A model generated the notes under the pieces. The model was not told where the DNA came from and searched no databases. It saw only the letters and a program-made list of their open reading frames with translations. From Pirellulales bacterium (GTDB lineage Bacteria > Planctomycetota > Planctomycetia > Pirellulales > Thermoguttaceae): a DNA stretch of 64,000 nucleotides. The stretch's first letter is position 1, and each line of letters opens with the position of its first letter. Where the stretch lies: contig JAFGRD010000145.1 of NCBI GenBank assembly GCA_016935315.1, forward strand, positions 1 to 64,000, given 5' to 3'. Positions 32,964 to 41,658 of this stretch are shown in pieces. The position numbers and the translations under genes were made by a program.

Positions 32964-33938
32964 TCAGAAAATGGCCTCCACGAAGGCCCTGGTGTCGCGA
33001 CAGCCGGCGGCGCCGACGAGATGCTGGTCGCGCGACAGCGGCCTCCCGCCCCCGGTCGCCGAGATCTTCTCCCGCGTCGCGGCGCCGAGCGCCCGGACGA
33101 GCCCCGCCCGTTGTTCCACCAGCGCCCGCATCGCCTGCTCGTCCTCGGCCGCCCACAGCGACTCGAGGAAGCACGGGTCGACGATCACCCTGGCCCGTGG
33201 ATCGCTGGTTTCCGGGTCGGGCAAGTGGAATTCGCGGAGCAGACGCTGCGCCAGCAGTCGCTTCTGCTCCGCGGCCTGGCGGGTTTGAAGCTGCTGAAGC
33301 TGCTCTCGCAGCCGGTCCAGCTCGGCCGCCTGCTCCCCAAGCAGCGCTTCGACCAGTTCGGGATGGCGCCGCTTCAGCTCGGCGACCGTCAGCCGCGGCA
33401 TCGCCGTGTCGGCCGGATCGGCCGCATCGGCTCCGCCGGCGTCCCCCGCCGCGCTCGACTCGAACAGTCCCCGCGTGGTCGCCGGGTCGGCCACCAGATC
33501 GACGCTCTGCACGTGGGTGATCGCCTCGACCACGACCTGGTCGCCGCGCCGGGTGGTTCGGGCCTGCACGTTGTGCGAGAAGCCGACGTTCTCCGGCGCG
33601 TGTTCCGCGTCCCAGGCAAGCTGTTCCGCCAGGGCGTGTCTGGGGTTGAAATGGAGGTCGGCAAAAAGCCCTTCGTCGCCGCGCGCGGCGACGTTGCGGA
33701 TCACGCCGATGCGGTCGCGATAGTCGCGGGGGCCAGCGGGGTTCCCCGCGGGATGATTGACGTTGACTTTGGCGTTCTCATACAGCCTTGCCGCTTCGCG
33801 CAACGTTTGGCGCGGGTAGGTACGGCCGTTGCGCGAGTGCGGCCCGAGGATCTTCACGCCTCGGATCACGCCCTCGCTGTGATTGATGCGCATCGCCACG
33901 CCGCGCGAGTCGCAGTACTCTTGCAGGATTTCGGTCAT
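32964..33938 (-). CDS. Prohead protease with fused scaffold-like coiled coil
   Basis: A 324-residue protein. The N-terminal part (about 1-180) is protease-like: GVKILGPHSRNGRTYPRQTL, KVNVNHPAG (candidate catalytic His), HAPENVGFSHNVQAR (candidate catalytic Ser), ITHVQSVDLVADPATTRGLF. A long helical coiled coil follows (ELDRLREQLQQLQTRQAAEQ, about 215-234) and a C-terminal region likely interacts with capsid. This protease-plus-scaffold arrangement is known in tailed phages. The start at 33938 follows GGAAGGGAAGG. Confidence 0.78.
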   Translation of the reverse strand: MTEILQEYCDSRGVAMRINHSEGVIRGVKILGPHSRNGRTYPRQTLREAARLYENAKVNVNHPAGNPAGPRDYRDRIGVIRNVAARGDEGLFADLHFNPRHALAEQLAWDAEHAPENVGFSHNVQARTTRRGDQVVVEAITHVQSVDLVADPATTRGLFESSAAGDAGGADAADPADTAMPRLTVAELKRRHPELVEALLGEQAAELDRLREQLQQLQTRQAAEQKRLLAQRLLREFHLPDPETSDPRARVIVDPCFLESLWAAEDEQAMRALVEQRAGLVRALGAATREKISATGGGRPLSRDQHLVGAAGCRDTRAFVEAIF

Positions 33939-34033
33939 TGCCTTCCCTTCCTGAGGGTTGCAGGAACGAAAAGAGCCCACCGGGAACCGAAGCGGTTCGC
34001 GGCGGGCTCTTGGAGATACTCGTCCGAAGACCA

Positions 34034-34069
34034 GCTCTCTCGGATACCGGTTTGTTCTATTACGAGTCC
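34034..34069. repeat. Family B terminal fragment, copy B8
   Basis: Reverse-complemented it reads GGACTCGTAATAGAACAAAC, then CGGTATCCGAGAG, one terminal repeat of family B. It sits directly beyond the stop of the small DUF2292-like gene. Confidence 0.5.
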
Positions 34070-34074
34070 TTACT

Positions 34075-34257
34075 TCACTTCTCGATCCGTTCCACGCGTC
34101 GGCGGATATGCTGGATCGTGCCGTCCTGGACGCTCAACTCAATCGAGGCGGTGCCGAAGAAGCCGCGCCGCAGCGTTTCGGCCAGGATGTTGGCCAGGGC
34201 CGATTCGAGCTGGGCGACCTTCTTCGCGTTGCCGGATGTTTTGCCGTGCGTGATCAT
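34075..34257 (-). CDS. Small DUF2292/YezD-like protein
   Basis: A 60-residue protein: MITHGKTSGNAKKVAQLESA, then LETL-type helix (ILAETLRRGFFGTASIELSV) and the tail QDGTIQHIRRRVERIEK. The last part resembles the YezD/DUF2292 family (IEIxIQDGKIVQIERTEK). No function is known. It is the first gene of the minus-strand phage-type block; its place suggests but does not prove membership. Confidence 0.6.
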   Translation of the reverse strand: MITHGKTSGNAKKVAQLESALANILAETLRRGFFGTASIELSVQDGTIQHIRRRVERIEK

Positions 34258-35013
34258 TGGGCCCCAGCTTACCGCAAGGCCCGGCGATTTTCAAGGTTTC
34301 TTTTTGGGCCACCGCGTCCGTTCTTGTACATTTGTACGCATATGGATTTCCGTACAGTTACGAGGCACTTTGAATCCCCGACAACACGTGATTTCCAGAC
34401 AGCGGCTGGTACCGGGGAGAATCACCGGTGCTGCGAAGCGTGGCGAACATGCGCCTCGGCCGGATGAGCACAAAAAAAGCCGCCGTCTTTCCCGAGGGGA
34501 AGCCGGCGGCCTTGGAATCAAACCTCTCGCTGATTGCGACCGGATGCGTCGCTGCGAGACGTGCGGGGGTCTGGCGTGCAAGTGCACTAGCCTTAGGTGA
34601 CCCCGGCAAACGCGTAAGGGTTGGCACCTCCGTCGGAATACCAAGCGAGAGGCTCGATTCCCTATAGGTCTGTTAGGTACTGCAAGAGGTATCGGCAGTT
34701 TCGCGCGATCACTTGCATCCGAATTCCGCGTCCTGCGGCGGACATCACGGCCACCGATCGGAGACCGTTTGCTCCTCTTACAGTTCATTGTACTCTACGA
34801 ATGCCCGCAAGGCACCCCGCTACCGGAAAACACTCGGTTTTCCGGCGGCACGCGGCCGGGCCGAAGCGGCCCATTCCCGTCAACCGACCCATCGGCAAGC
34901 GCCCGCCCGGAGTGCTTGGGAAACCCGCGTGCGAAAGCGGCTGCTACGAGAAGGGGGACGCCATGCAATCGGCATGCCACAGGCGCTGAAACCGGACGCG
35001 CAAAACGGCGAGT
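34258..35013. other. Gene-poor region with an orphan minus-strand terminator
   Basis: About 750 bp with no convincing coding gene. A strong minus-strand terminator lies at 34472-34510, but no gene ends upstream of it on that strand. A small frame with MSAAGRGIRMQVIARNCRYL (34662-34745, minus) lacks a properly spaced ribosome binding site. On the plus strand a tiny Cys-rich frame (MRRCETCGGLACKC) is visible at about 34543-34599. An untested RNA gene is the most economical reading. Confidence 0.4.
34472..34510 (-). terminator. Rho-independent terminator, minus strand, no upstream gene
   Basis: Hairpin arms GCCGCCG and CGGCGGC with inner arms CTTTCCC/GGGGAAG (one mismatch between) give about 14 base pairs; on the minus strand it is followed by seven T. 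This is a strong terminator by sequence. Confidence 0.75.
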
Positions 35014-35107
35014 TCTTGACGCTTGCACACTCAATGCGCGAGGGCGACCAACCGGAGCCTGACTTGTCCGGCCTCCCGTTGGTCGGCCTGGATCATTCAC
35101 AAGGCAA
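35014..35107. repeat. Family A palindromic repeat, copy A4
   Basis: Begins TTCTTGACGCTTGCACACTC, includes GGGCGACCAACCGGAGCC and CTCCCGTTGGTCGGCC, and ends with ATCATTCACAAGGCAAACGG. Well preserved apart from the outer arm on the right. Confidence 0.78.
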
Positions 35108-35145
35108 ACGGCAACAAAAGGCCTCTGCCGACGAGCACACCAGGC

Positions 35146-36510
35146 TCATACCTCGTCGGGTACCACCCATGGACGACGATACTCTCGCTTGAACAGCGCC
35201 CGGGCCTTCTCGTCGCCGAGCATCTGCTCGCTGTCCGGATCGATCTCGACCTTCACGCCGCCGGCCCGATAGCTGGCCGTGGCGTAGTGTACCAGCAGGG
35301 CGCTGCGGTGGCCCTTTTCGATGTCGGCGTTGGGCAACGCGCGGCTGCGGACACACTGCAGGAAGTTCTCCTTGTGCTCCGGGTCGGGGAACCGCCCGTA
35401 CATGGAGTCCTTGACCACCGGCTGGCGATTCCGGGGCCGATCGAAGACCTGCCAGCCGCCGCCGTGACGGCCGACGCACATCAGCCCTTCGGTACCGTAG
35501 ATCTCGATCCGCGTGGCGTTCTGCGGCCAGTAAGGCAAGATGTCGCTCTCCCGCAACACCCCGTCGCTCTTGAGCATGTAGGGCGTGTACAGCGTCAGCT
35601 CGAAGGTCATCACCAGCTTGGGGAACTCGAAGACGGCCACCTGGCTGTCGGGCGACTCGTCGCATCCCTCGGCCCGGAACCGCCCGCCCGTGCAATAGAC
35701 CGATTGCGGATACTCCACGCCGCAGAGCCACCGGGCGATGTCCAACTGGTGGACGCCGTCGTTGGCCATGTCGCCGCTGGAATAGCGCCACCAGGCGTGC
35801 CAGTGGCGGTAGTTGGCGTTGTACCGGGCCTCGGGCGCGGGGCCGTTGAACAGGTCCCAGTCGAAGCCCTCCGGTGGGTCGCTGTCGGGCACCGCGTCGG
35901 GATAGCGGATGAGCTTCTGGTTGTAGACGCGACACATGTGGATGTCGCCCAGTTTGCCCTCCTCGATGTACTTCCGGGCCGCGATGTTGTACGGCGCGCT
36001 GCGGTTCTGCGTGCCGACCTGCATGATCCTGTCGTACTTCCGCGCGGCCTTGACCATCTGGCGGCCTTCCCAGCAGTTGGCGCTGGGCGGCTTCTCCACG
36101 TAGACGTCCTTGCCGGCCTGCACGGCCCAGATCGCGGCCAGGGCGTGCCAGTGGTCGGGCGTGGCAACGACCACGGCATCGACCGAGGCATCGTCCAGCG
36201 CCTTGCGCATGTCTTGCACGCAGGTGGGCGTCTTGCCGCCCTGTTGCTCGGCGAAGGCCTTCGACCGCGAGGCGAACAGGGTGCTGTCGGGATCGCAGAT
36301 GTACGCGACCTGGCAGTCGCCGCGCTCCAGGAACCCTTGGGCGAGTTGGCGCCCGCGGCCTTTCACTCCGATGCTGGCCAAGGTGATCTTGTCGTTGGCT
36401 GCGTAGGCCCGGGCCGATTCGGCGCTGCGGAGAATCGTGACCCCGGCGGCCATCGCCAGGCTGGTCTTCTTCGTGCGGTCCAGGAACTCGCGGCGATTGA
36501 TCGTGCTCAT
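35146..36510 (-). CDS. Gfo/Idh/MocA oxidoreductase with Tat signal
   Basis: A 454-residue protein. A twin-arginine signal (NRREFLDRTKKTSLAMAAGV) precedes the NAD-binding domain from about 48 (TLASIGVKGRGRQLAQGFLE; ICDPDSTLFASR). The conserved EKPPSANCWEGRQMVKAARK carries the catalytic-type Lys, and the second domain contains DMANDGVHQLDIARWLCGVE. Such exported dehydrogenase-like proteins are abundant in planctomycetes and probably act on sugars; the substrate is unknown. The start at 36510 follows GGAGG. Confidence 0.9.
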   Translation of the reverse strand: MSTINRREFLDRTKKTSLAMAAGVTILRSAESARAYAANDKITLASIGVKGRGRQLAQGFLERGDCQVAYICDPDSTLFASRSKAFAEQQGGKTPTCVQDMRKALDDASVDAVVVATPDHWHALAAIWAVQAGKDVYVEKPPSANCWEGRQMVKAARKYDRIMQVGTQNRSAPYNIAARKYIEEGKLGDIHMCRVYNQKLIRYPDAVPDSDPPEGFDWDLFNGPAPEARYNANYRHWHAWWRYSSGDMANDGVHQLDIARWLCGVEYPQSVYCTGGRFRAEGCDESPDSQVAVFEFPKLVMTFELTLYTPYMLKSDGVLRESDILPYWPQNATRIEIYGTEGLMCVGRHGGGWQVFDRPRNRQPVVKDSMYGRFPDPEHKENFLQCVRSRALPNADIEKGHRSALLVHYATASYRAGGVKVEIDPDSEQMLGDEKARALFKREYRRPWVVPDEV

Positions 36511-36616
36511 GGTCGGCAGCCCTCCAGGCAATCAAGAGGCGTGTGAATCGGCATGCGACAACAGGGGGAACGCTCGCTCGCCATTATGGGCGCGCCGCGC
36601 CGCGCGTGTCAAGCAG

Positions 36617-37075
36617 CTACTTCTTCCCCAACCGGCGCTGCTGCTGAAAGAAACGCGTGAGGATTGCCCCGCAGGGCTCGGCCAGCACGCCGGAGGTGAC
36701 CAGGCAGCGATGGTTCAGCCGCGGGTCGTCCAACAGGCGATACAGCGTATGGACCGCCCCGGCCTTCGGATCCGCGGCCCCGTAGACGACCACGGGAATG
36801 CGGGCTTGGACGATGGCGCCGGCACACATCGGGCAAGGCTCGAGCGTGACGTAGAGCGCACACTCGTCCAACCGCCACGAACGTTGTGCTTCGGCGGCCT
36901 GGGTGATCGCGATCATCTCGGCGTGGGCCGTCGGGTCGCGGAGCTGTTCACGCTGGTTGTGCGCCCGGCCGATCACCCGATCCCCATGGACGATGACCGC
37001 GCCGATGGGCACCTCGTCCTCGAGCATCGCCTGCTCGGCCTCGTCCAGGGCCAGGCCCATGAAGTGTTCGTGCAT
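36617..37075 (-). CDS. tadA: tRNA-specific adenosine deaminase
   Basis: A 152-residue cytidine deaminase-fold enzyme. The zinc site is complete: HAE (H51, E53) in [10 protein letters not shown] and PCPMC (C81, C84). It converts A34 to inosine in tRNA-Arg(ACG). Length matches TadA of other bacteria. The start at 37075 follows GAAGG; a start at 37102 would add nine residues. Confidence 0.95.
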   Translation of the reverse strand: MHEHFMGLALDEAEQAMLEDEVPIGAVIVHGDRVIGRAHNQREQLRDPTAHAEMIAITQAAEAQRSWRLDECALYVTLEPCPMCAGAIVQARIPVVVYGAADPKAGAVHTLYRLLDDPRLNHRCLVTSGVLAEPCGAILTRFFQQQRRLGKK

Positions 37076-37127
37076 GCTGTTGCCTTCGCAGCCCGTTGGC
37101 ACCTGCGAGACCAGGACTGTAAAAGAA

Positions 37128-37982
37128 TCATCTGCGCGATTTCGAACCGCATTCTGCCTTTGATTCCTTTGTCAAAACAATAAGACAGAGCCAGGCTTGA
37201 TTCTTCAAGAACGGCACAAGGCGAAACAACACTTCGTCCAATCTGTCAAGGTTTGCATAAACAGACCTGGGCAGAGGGATTTGTAGTCTGAGCCCCAGTC
37301 TCTTCAATATGACATCATTCATTATTCGCGCAAAGAAGAAGAACGGCAATCCGGAGAGGATGTATTCCGTATTCCTGCATTCCGAGAACTCCTGAGCAAG
37401 TAACGCAAGATCACTGCTTGTTAGAGGATGTTCATCAGGAGTTCTCCAAAAAGGAGTGGCAAACCGGAAGGCCCGAAGGAAAACGTTTCCACTCATCACA
37501 TCCCTGAATACAGCTTTCCCACCAGGCTTGAGGACTCTGGCGATTTCAGGGCTGGCATCTTGAAGATCCAAATGATGCAAGATGGCATTTCCATAGACAA
37601 TGTTGTACTGATCAGACGGTAAATCCAAATTGTGAGCGTCCATAACAACAGCGTTTATTCGTAACCCCAATAGATCGGCGAGCAATTGCTGATTCTCAAC
37701 TGATTTTGGCGATATGTCTATGGCATCGACCTTGGCGCCTGACTTGGAGAACCAGATGGCTGCACTATCGTTCCCACAACCATAGACAAGAACACGTTTC
37801 TCGCTCGGGTTACCCAGCGCTTGAAGCAGCGTTTGTCTCAGCCGAGGAAGCTGATTGGCATAATACCCTGCGGGCGTATCGAACGCGAAGAACCTCTTTG
37901 CTCTCTCATCGTCGACTGCAATTCTCTCTGCAATGGCATCATGAAAAGCCACCTCTTTTTCGAGCTGCTCGTGTTTAGACAT
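37128..37982 (-). CDS. Class I SAM-dependent methyltransferase, low GC
   Basis: A 284-residue Rossmann-fold methyltransferase. Motif I is [20 protein letters not shown] (about 64-83), acidic strand 2 [15 protein letters not shown], motif IV region [16 protein letters not shown]-terminal region of about 80 residues is rich in aromatic and Leu residues and may associate with membrane. Sampled lines of the gene are about 43-45% GC against about 65% in neighbouring genes, with different codon use, so it was probably acquired laterally. Substrate unknown; UbiE/sugar-type methyltransferases share the fold. Confidence 0.86.
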   Translation of the reverse strand: MSKHEQLEKEVAFHDAIAERIAVDDERAKRFFAFDTPAGYYANQLPRLRQTLLQALGNPSEKRVLVYGCGNDSAAIWFSKSGAKVDAIDISPKSVENQQLLADLLGLRINAVVMDAHNLDLPSDQYNIVYGNAILHHLDLQDASPEIARVLKPGGKAVFRDVMSGNVFLRAFRFATPFWRTPDEHPLTSSDLALLAQEFSECRNTEYILSGLPFFFFARIMNDVILKRLGLRLQIPLPRSVYANLDRLDEVLFRLVPFLKNQAWLCLIVLTKESKAECGSKSRR

Positions 37983-37986
37983 ATGC

Positions 37987-38841
37987 CTATCCTTCTTCCT
38001 GCGAGCTGGCCGAGAACTGCATCACCACGCTCTCGGGCCGGGAAACGGCCGCGGCCAGCTTCAAATCCAGCCGCACGCCATAAGGCAGCAACTGGGCCGT
38101 CTTGATTCGCGCCGACGGACCGCCGAGTTGCTCGACTCTCAACTGCGGCGTGCGGGCAAACGGCGGACAGAAGGCTACGTGGACGTTCGCCGTGCGCTGG
38201 CCCGCCGCAAACGGCATCCGCAGCCAGCCCGACAAGTGCTCGCTGCCGTCGACCGCCTGGCTGCGGGTAAGCTGCTGCAACACGTCTTCGGCGGGCGGGC
38301 CGGCAGTTGCCGCGGGCGCGGCAGGCACGGGAGCAAGCGGCTCGGGCAGGCTCGCTTGTTGGTCTCGCTCCGAGGGCCGATCGTCCCGCGGACGCAGGTT
38401 CGGCCGGCGCGTCGGCCACCCGCTGCCAAGCTCTCCCGCCACTAACACAGCCCAGAACGCGGCCAGCGCGCCGGGGTGGGTGCCGCGGAGGCTGAGCGCG
38501 CCCCCCAAGGCGACAACGGCCAGCGTCGGCAGCAGCCCCACCGCCCAACCCACCCATGCCGGCCGCAACGTGCCGGTTTGGGGCGCCAGACGGCGCCAGC
38601 CCGTACGCAGACCCGCCGCCACCGCGGCCACCAGCACGCCGACCAGCAGCAACACGGGCCAATGCAGCGGCTGCGCCAAGGCGCCGGCCAGCCGTCGCCA
38701 CCCGACAAGCAGTGCGGCCAGCCACAACAGCCCCACCAGGGCCCCGATCGACCAGCGTCCCAGTTGCACGGTCGGGCGGGCAAATGGATGCGCCACGGCG
38801 CCGAATTCGAGGGCTGGATCAGGGGATATTTGAATCGGCAT
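37987..38841 (-). CDS. Multi-pass membrane protein of unknown function
   Basis: A 284-residue protein. Three or four hydrophobic segments lie in the first 145 residues (for example SIGALVGLLWLAALLVGW and WPVLLLVGVLVAAVAAGL). A Pro/Ala-rich disordered linker (about 145-190) leads to a C-terminal soluble domain of about 90 residues (SGWLRMPFAAGQRTANVHVA, FCPPFARTPQLRVEQLGG). No family recognised. It lies 4 bp upstream of the low-GC methyltransferase, yet has normal GC, so the pairing may be accidental. Confidence 0.65.
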   Translation of the reverse strand: MPIQISPDPALEFGAVAHPFARPTVQLGRWSIGALVGLLWLAALLVGWRRLAGALAQPLHWPVLLLVGVLVAAVAAGLRTGWRRLAPQTGTLRPAWVGWAVGLLPTLAVVALGGALSLRGTHPGALAAFWAVLVAGELGSGWPTRRPNLRPRDDRPSERDQQASLPEPLAPVPAAPAATAGPPAEDVLQQLTRSQAVDGSEHLSGWLRMPFAAGQRTANVHVAFCPPFARTPQLRVEQLGGPSARIKTAQLLPYGVRLDLKLAAAVSRPESVVMQFSASSQEEG

Positions 38842-38849
38842 ACGACACA

Positions 38850-38927
38850 GGGCGAACGTTATGGATAGAAGGGCGCGTTCAGCCAAACGGTAGCGGAAGT
38901 CGAACCGATTTGTTGTTCTGCGAGTCC
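38850..38927. repeat. Family B partial, degenerate copy B7
   Basis: The right terminus (reverse complement GGACTCGCAGAACAACAAAT) is kept, and the left part CGTTATGGATAGAAGGGCG resembles the internal CGTTATGGGTAAGAAGGCG of full copies. The middle is shortened. It lies just after the metK stop codon. Confidence 0.5.
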
Positions 38928-38944
38928 TTCTTCTTGACAGCCCC

Positions 38945-40129
38945 CTATCGGGTCGCCGTTCCGACGTCGGCCGCCTCGGCCAGTTCCGCGGCCCGATGCG
39001 TGCGTTCCCAGGTGAACTCCGGTTCGGTGCGCCCGAAGTGGCCCCCGGAGGCCGTCAACTGGTAGATCGGCCGGCGGAGATCGAGGTACTTGATGATCCC
39101 GCTGGGGCTCAGCGGAAACACCTCGCGCACCAAATCGCACAGCGCCGCGTCGTCCAGCCGTCCGGTTCCCTCGGTGTCGACCAGAACGCTGACCGGATCG
39201 GAGACGCCGATGGCATAGGCCAACTGCACCTCGCAGCGATCGGCCAGCCCGGCGGCGACGATGTTCTTGGCCACGTGCCGGGCCATGTAGGCGGCGCTGC
39301 GGTCGACCTTGGTGGGGTCTTTGCCGCTGAAGGCCCCGCCCCCGTGACGCGCCCAACCGCCATAGGTGTCAACGATGATCTTCCTGCCCGTCAGCCCGCA
39401 ATCGCCGTGTGGCCCACCCACCTCGAACCGCCCCGTCGGGTTGATGTGGTAGGTGATCTCGCCGTTGACCAACTCGGCCGGCAACAAGGGCTTGATGACC
39501 TGGTCGATCACGAACCGGCGAATCTCCACCTGGCTGACGTCCGGGCCGTGCTGCGTGGAGACCACCACGGTGTCGATCCGCACCGGCCGACCGCCCTCAT
39601 ACTCGACGGTCACCTGGCTCTTGCTGTCGGGCCGCAGCCAGCCGACCTCGCCCTCTTTGCGGACGTGCGTCAAGCGGTTGAGGATCTGGTGGGCCAGCGT
39701 GATCGGCAGGGGCATCAGCACGTCCGTGTCGTTGCAGGCGTAGCCGAACATCAACCCCTGGTCACCCGCCCCGATCTGCTTGCCCGACTGATCGTCTTCA
39801 TTGACCCCCATCGCGATGTCCGGGCTTTGGCGATCGAGCGAGAGCATCACGGCGCAGGTATCCGCGCTAATGCCCATCGAGTCGTCCGTGTAGCCGACCT
39901 CGCGGATCACCTGTCGGACGATGTCTGGATAATTGATCGTAGCCTGGGTGGTGATTTCTCCGGCCACAATCGCCACGCCCGTGGTCACCATCGTCTCGCA
40001 GGCGACGCGGCTGAACGGGTCCTGGGCGAACAGTGCATCCAAGACGCCGTCGGAGATCTGGTCGGCCAGTTTGTCGGGATGGCCACCGCTGACCGCCTCG
40101 CTGGTAAACAAGAATTTGCCCTTTGCCAC
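38945..40129 (-). CDS. metK: S-adenosylmethionine synthase
   Basis: A 394-residue enzyme with the full MetK signature: [20 protein letters not shown] near the N-terminus, [16 protein letters not shown] mid-protein, and [20 protein letters not shown] (phosphate loop). It makes SAM from methionine and ATP. The start is GTG at 40129 behind AGGAGG. It lies downstream of waaA on the same strand, with a 170-bp spacer that shows no recognisable SAM riboswitch. Confidence 0.97.
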   Translation of the reverse strand: MAKGKFLFTSEAVSGGHPDKLADQISDGVLDALFAQDPFSRVACETMVTTGVAIVAGEITTQATINYPDIVRQVIREVGYTDDSMGISADTCAVMLSLDRQSPDIAMGVNEDDQSGKQIGAGDQGLMFGYACNDTDVLMPLPITLAHQILNRLTHVRKEGEVGWLRPDSKSQVTVEYEGGRPVRIDTVVVSTQHGPDVSQVEIRRFVIDQVIKPLLPAELVNGEITYHINPTGRFEVGGPHGDCGLTGRKIIVDTYGGWARHGGGAFSGKDPTKVDRSAAYMARHVAKNIVAAGLADRCEVQLAYAIGVSDPVSVLVDTEGTGRLDDAALCDLVREVFPLSPSGIIKYLDLRRPIYQLTASGGHFGRTEPEFTWERTHRAAELAEAADVGTATR

Positions 40130-40299
40130 GGGAAGATCCTCCTATCGGTTGGTGGGGTCGTTCGGTTGGGGGTCGTCAAGAAACACGTGAGTTGTCCGGT
40201 TGGTCGGTTCGGCAATTATAGGCACGTCTTTGCAGAAGCGGCAAGCGTGATCCCAAAACGGCGGCATCGGCCCGGCCTGACATGGGGGGTGCCGCAACC

Positions 40300-41634
40300 T
40301 CACGCCGCCTCCCGCCGAGCCACCTCCCGTCCGCCCTCCTCCGATGCCAGCTCCGCCAACAGCCGCACCGTCCGGTCGGTCGCCCCGAGTTGCTCGAACA
40401 CCTGCTCCCTGGCCCGATTGCCCAGGGCCGCCGCGTAGTCCGGCTCCTCCAGGCAGCGACGGACGAACTGGGCCAACTGGTCGGCGTCGGCCACGACGAC
40501 GGCGGCCTGGCGGGCGAGCAGTGCTGTGACAATGTCGCGGAAGTTCCACGTGTTGGGTCCGAACGAGACCGCGGCCCCATAGCCAGCCGGCTCGATCATG
40601 TTCTGGCCGCCCCGGCTGCCCATGCTCCCGCCGACGTAGGCGATCTGCGCCGTCCCCCACCAGGCCCCCAACTCACCCACCACGTCGACCAGCAGAATAC
40701 GCCCAGGCGGCGAGTCGGCGGCGCGCGCGGGCGGCAATCCCGTGTCCAACTCCGTGCGGCGCTGCCAGGGCATGCCCGACTCTTCCAGCAACCGGGCAAC
40801 CGCGTCGAAACGATCGGGATGCCGGGGAACCAACACCAGACGCAACCGGGGCCACTGCCGGCTTAGCCGCCGGAACACGTCCAGGGCCACCGCCTCTTCC
40901 GGTTCCTGGGTGCTGCCGGCCAGGAAGACGACGTCGTCGGGCTCGAAGCCGGCCAACTCGGCCAGCCGCCGGGTCGCCGGGTGGTCGCGGTCGGTCTGAG
41001 CCCCGTCGTACTTCATCGAACCGGTGACCTGCACGCACTCGCTGCGGGCGCCCAACGCGCGAAATCGTTCGGCGCCCACTGCATCCTGGGCGGCCACCAG
41101 GTCGATCTGCCGCATCACTCGGGCGACCAGCGGCCGAATCCGCCGATAGCCGCGGAAGCTGGAGTCGCCGAGTCGCCCGTTGACCACCGCCACCCGGGCC
41201 CCGTAGCGCCGAGCCGCGCCAATCAGGTTCGGCCAGAGCTCCAGTTCGGCCAGCACCAGCACGTTGGGGTGAATCCGCCGCATGGCCGCTGCGGTCGCCC
41301 AGCTGAAATCCAGCGGGCAGTAGAAGACCGTCTTGCCCGCGTATTTCTTCCTGGCCAGCGCCATGCCGGTCATGGTCGTGGTCGAAATCACGCACTGCCA
41401 GTCGGGCTGCCGCTGCTGGATCTCCCGCAGCAACGGCGCCAACAGATTCACTTCGCCCACGCTGACCGCGTGCAGCCAGAGGCACTTCTTGTCGGAGCAG
41501 CGCCGCGGCGCCAGGCCCAGCAGCTTCGCGGCGTATCCTTCACGATACTTGCCCTTGCGGACGGCCGAAACCAACAGCCACGGCGACGCGACCAGCAGAA
41601 GCAGCACGTAAAAGAAGTTCAAAAGGTATGGCAC
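40300..41634 (-). CDS. waaA: 3-deoxy-D-manno-octulosonic acid transferase
   Basis: A 444-residue GT-B enzyme. An N-terminal membrane anchor (about 3-23) precedes WLHAVSVGEVNLLAPLLREI, placing the catalytic-type Glu near residue 61. Further signatures are STTTMTGMALARKKYAGKTV, FLAGSTQEPEEAVALDVFRR and AYVGGSMGSRGGQNMIEPAG. It transfers Kdo from CMP-Kdo to lipid A precursor at the inner membrane, so the organism likely builds LPS. The start is GTG at 41634. It is 24 bp from secA. Confidence 0.95.
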   Translation of the reverse strand: MPYLLNFFYVLLLLVASPWLLVSAVRKGKYREGYAAKLLGLAPRRCSDKKCLWLHAVSVGEVNLLAPLLREIQQRQPDWQCVISTTTMTGMALARKKYAGKTVFYCPLDFSWATAAAMRRIHPNVLVLAELELWPNLIGAARRYGARVAVVNGRLGDSSFRGYRRIRPLVARVMRQIDLVAAQDAVGAERFRALGARSECVQVTGSMKYDGAQTDRDHPATRRLAELAGFEPDDVVFLAGSTQEPEEAVALDVFRRLSRQWPRLRLVLVPRHPDRFDAVARLLEESGMPWQRRTELDTGLPPARAADSPPGRILLVDVVGELGAWWGTAQIAYVGGSMGSRGGQNMIEPAGYGAAVSFGPNTWNFRDIVTALLARQAAVVVADADQLAQFVRRCLEEPDYAAALGNRAREQVFEQLGATDRTVRLLAELASEEGGREVARREAA

Positions 41635-41658
41635 GTTGGGCTTCCTTTCCCGGGAGCG

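Noticed and set aside
22449-34257. Complete prophage
   Set aside because: No integrase, terminase, portal, lysis or tape-measure gene is visible, and no tRNA-linked attachment repeat is seen.
34600-34680. A tRNA-like T-arm (CTCGATTCC)
   Set aside because: The stem bases do not pair and no anticodon or acceptor arms are found.
40130-40299. SAM riboswitch before metK
   Set aside because: The spacer lacks the conserved stems of known SAM riboswitch classes by eye.
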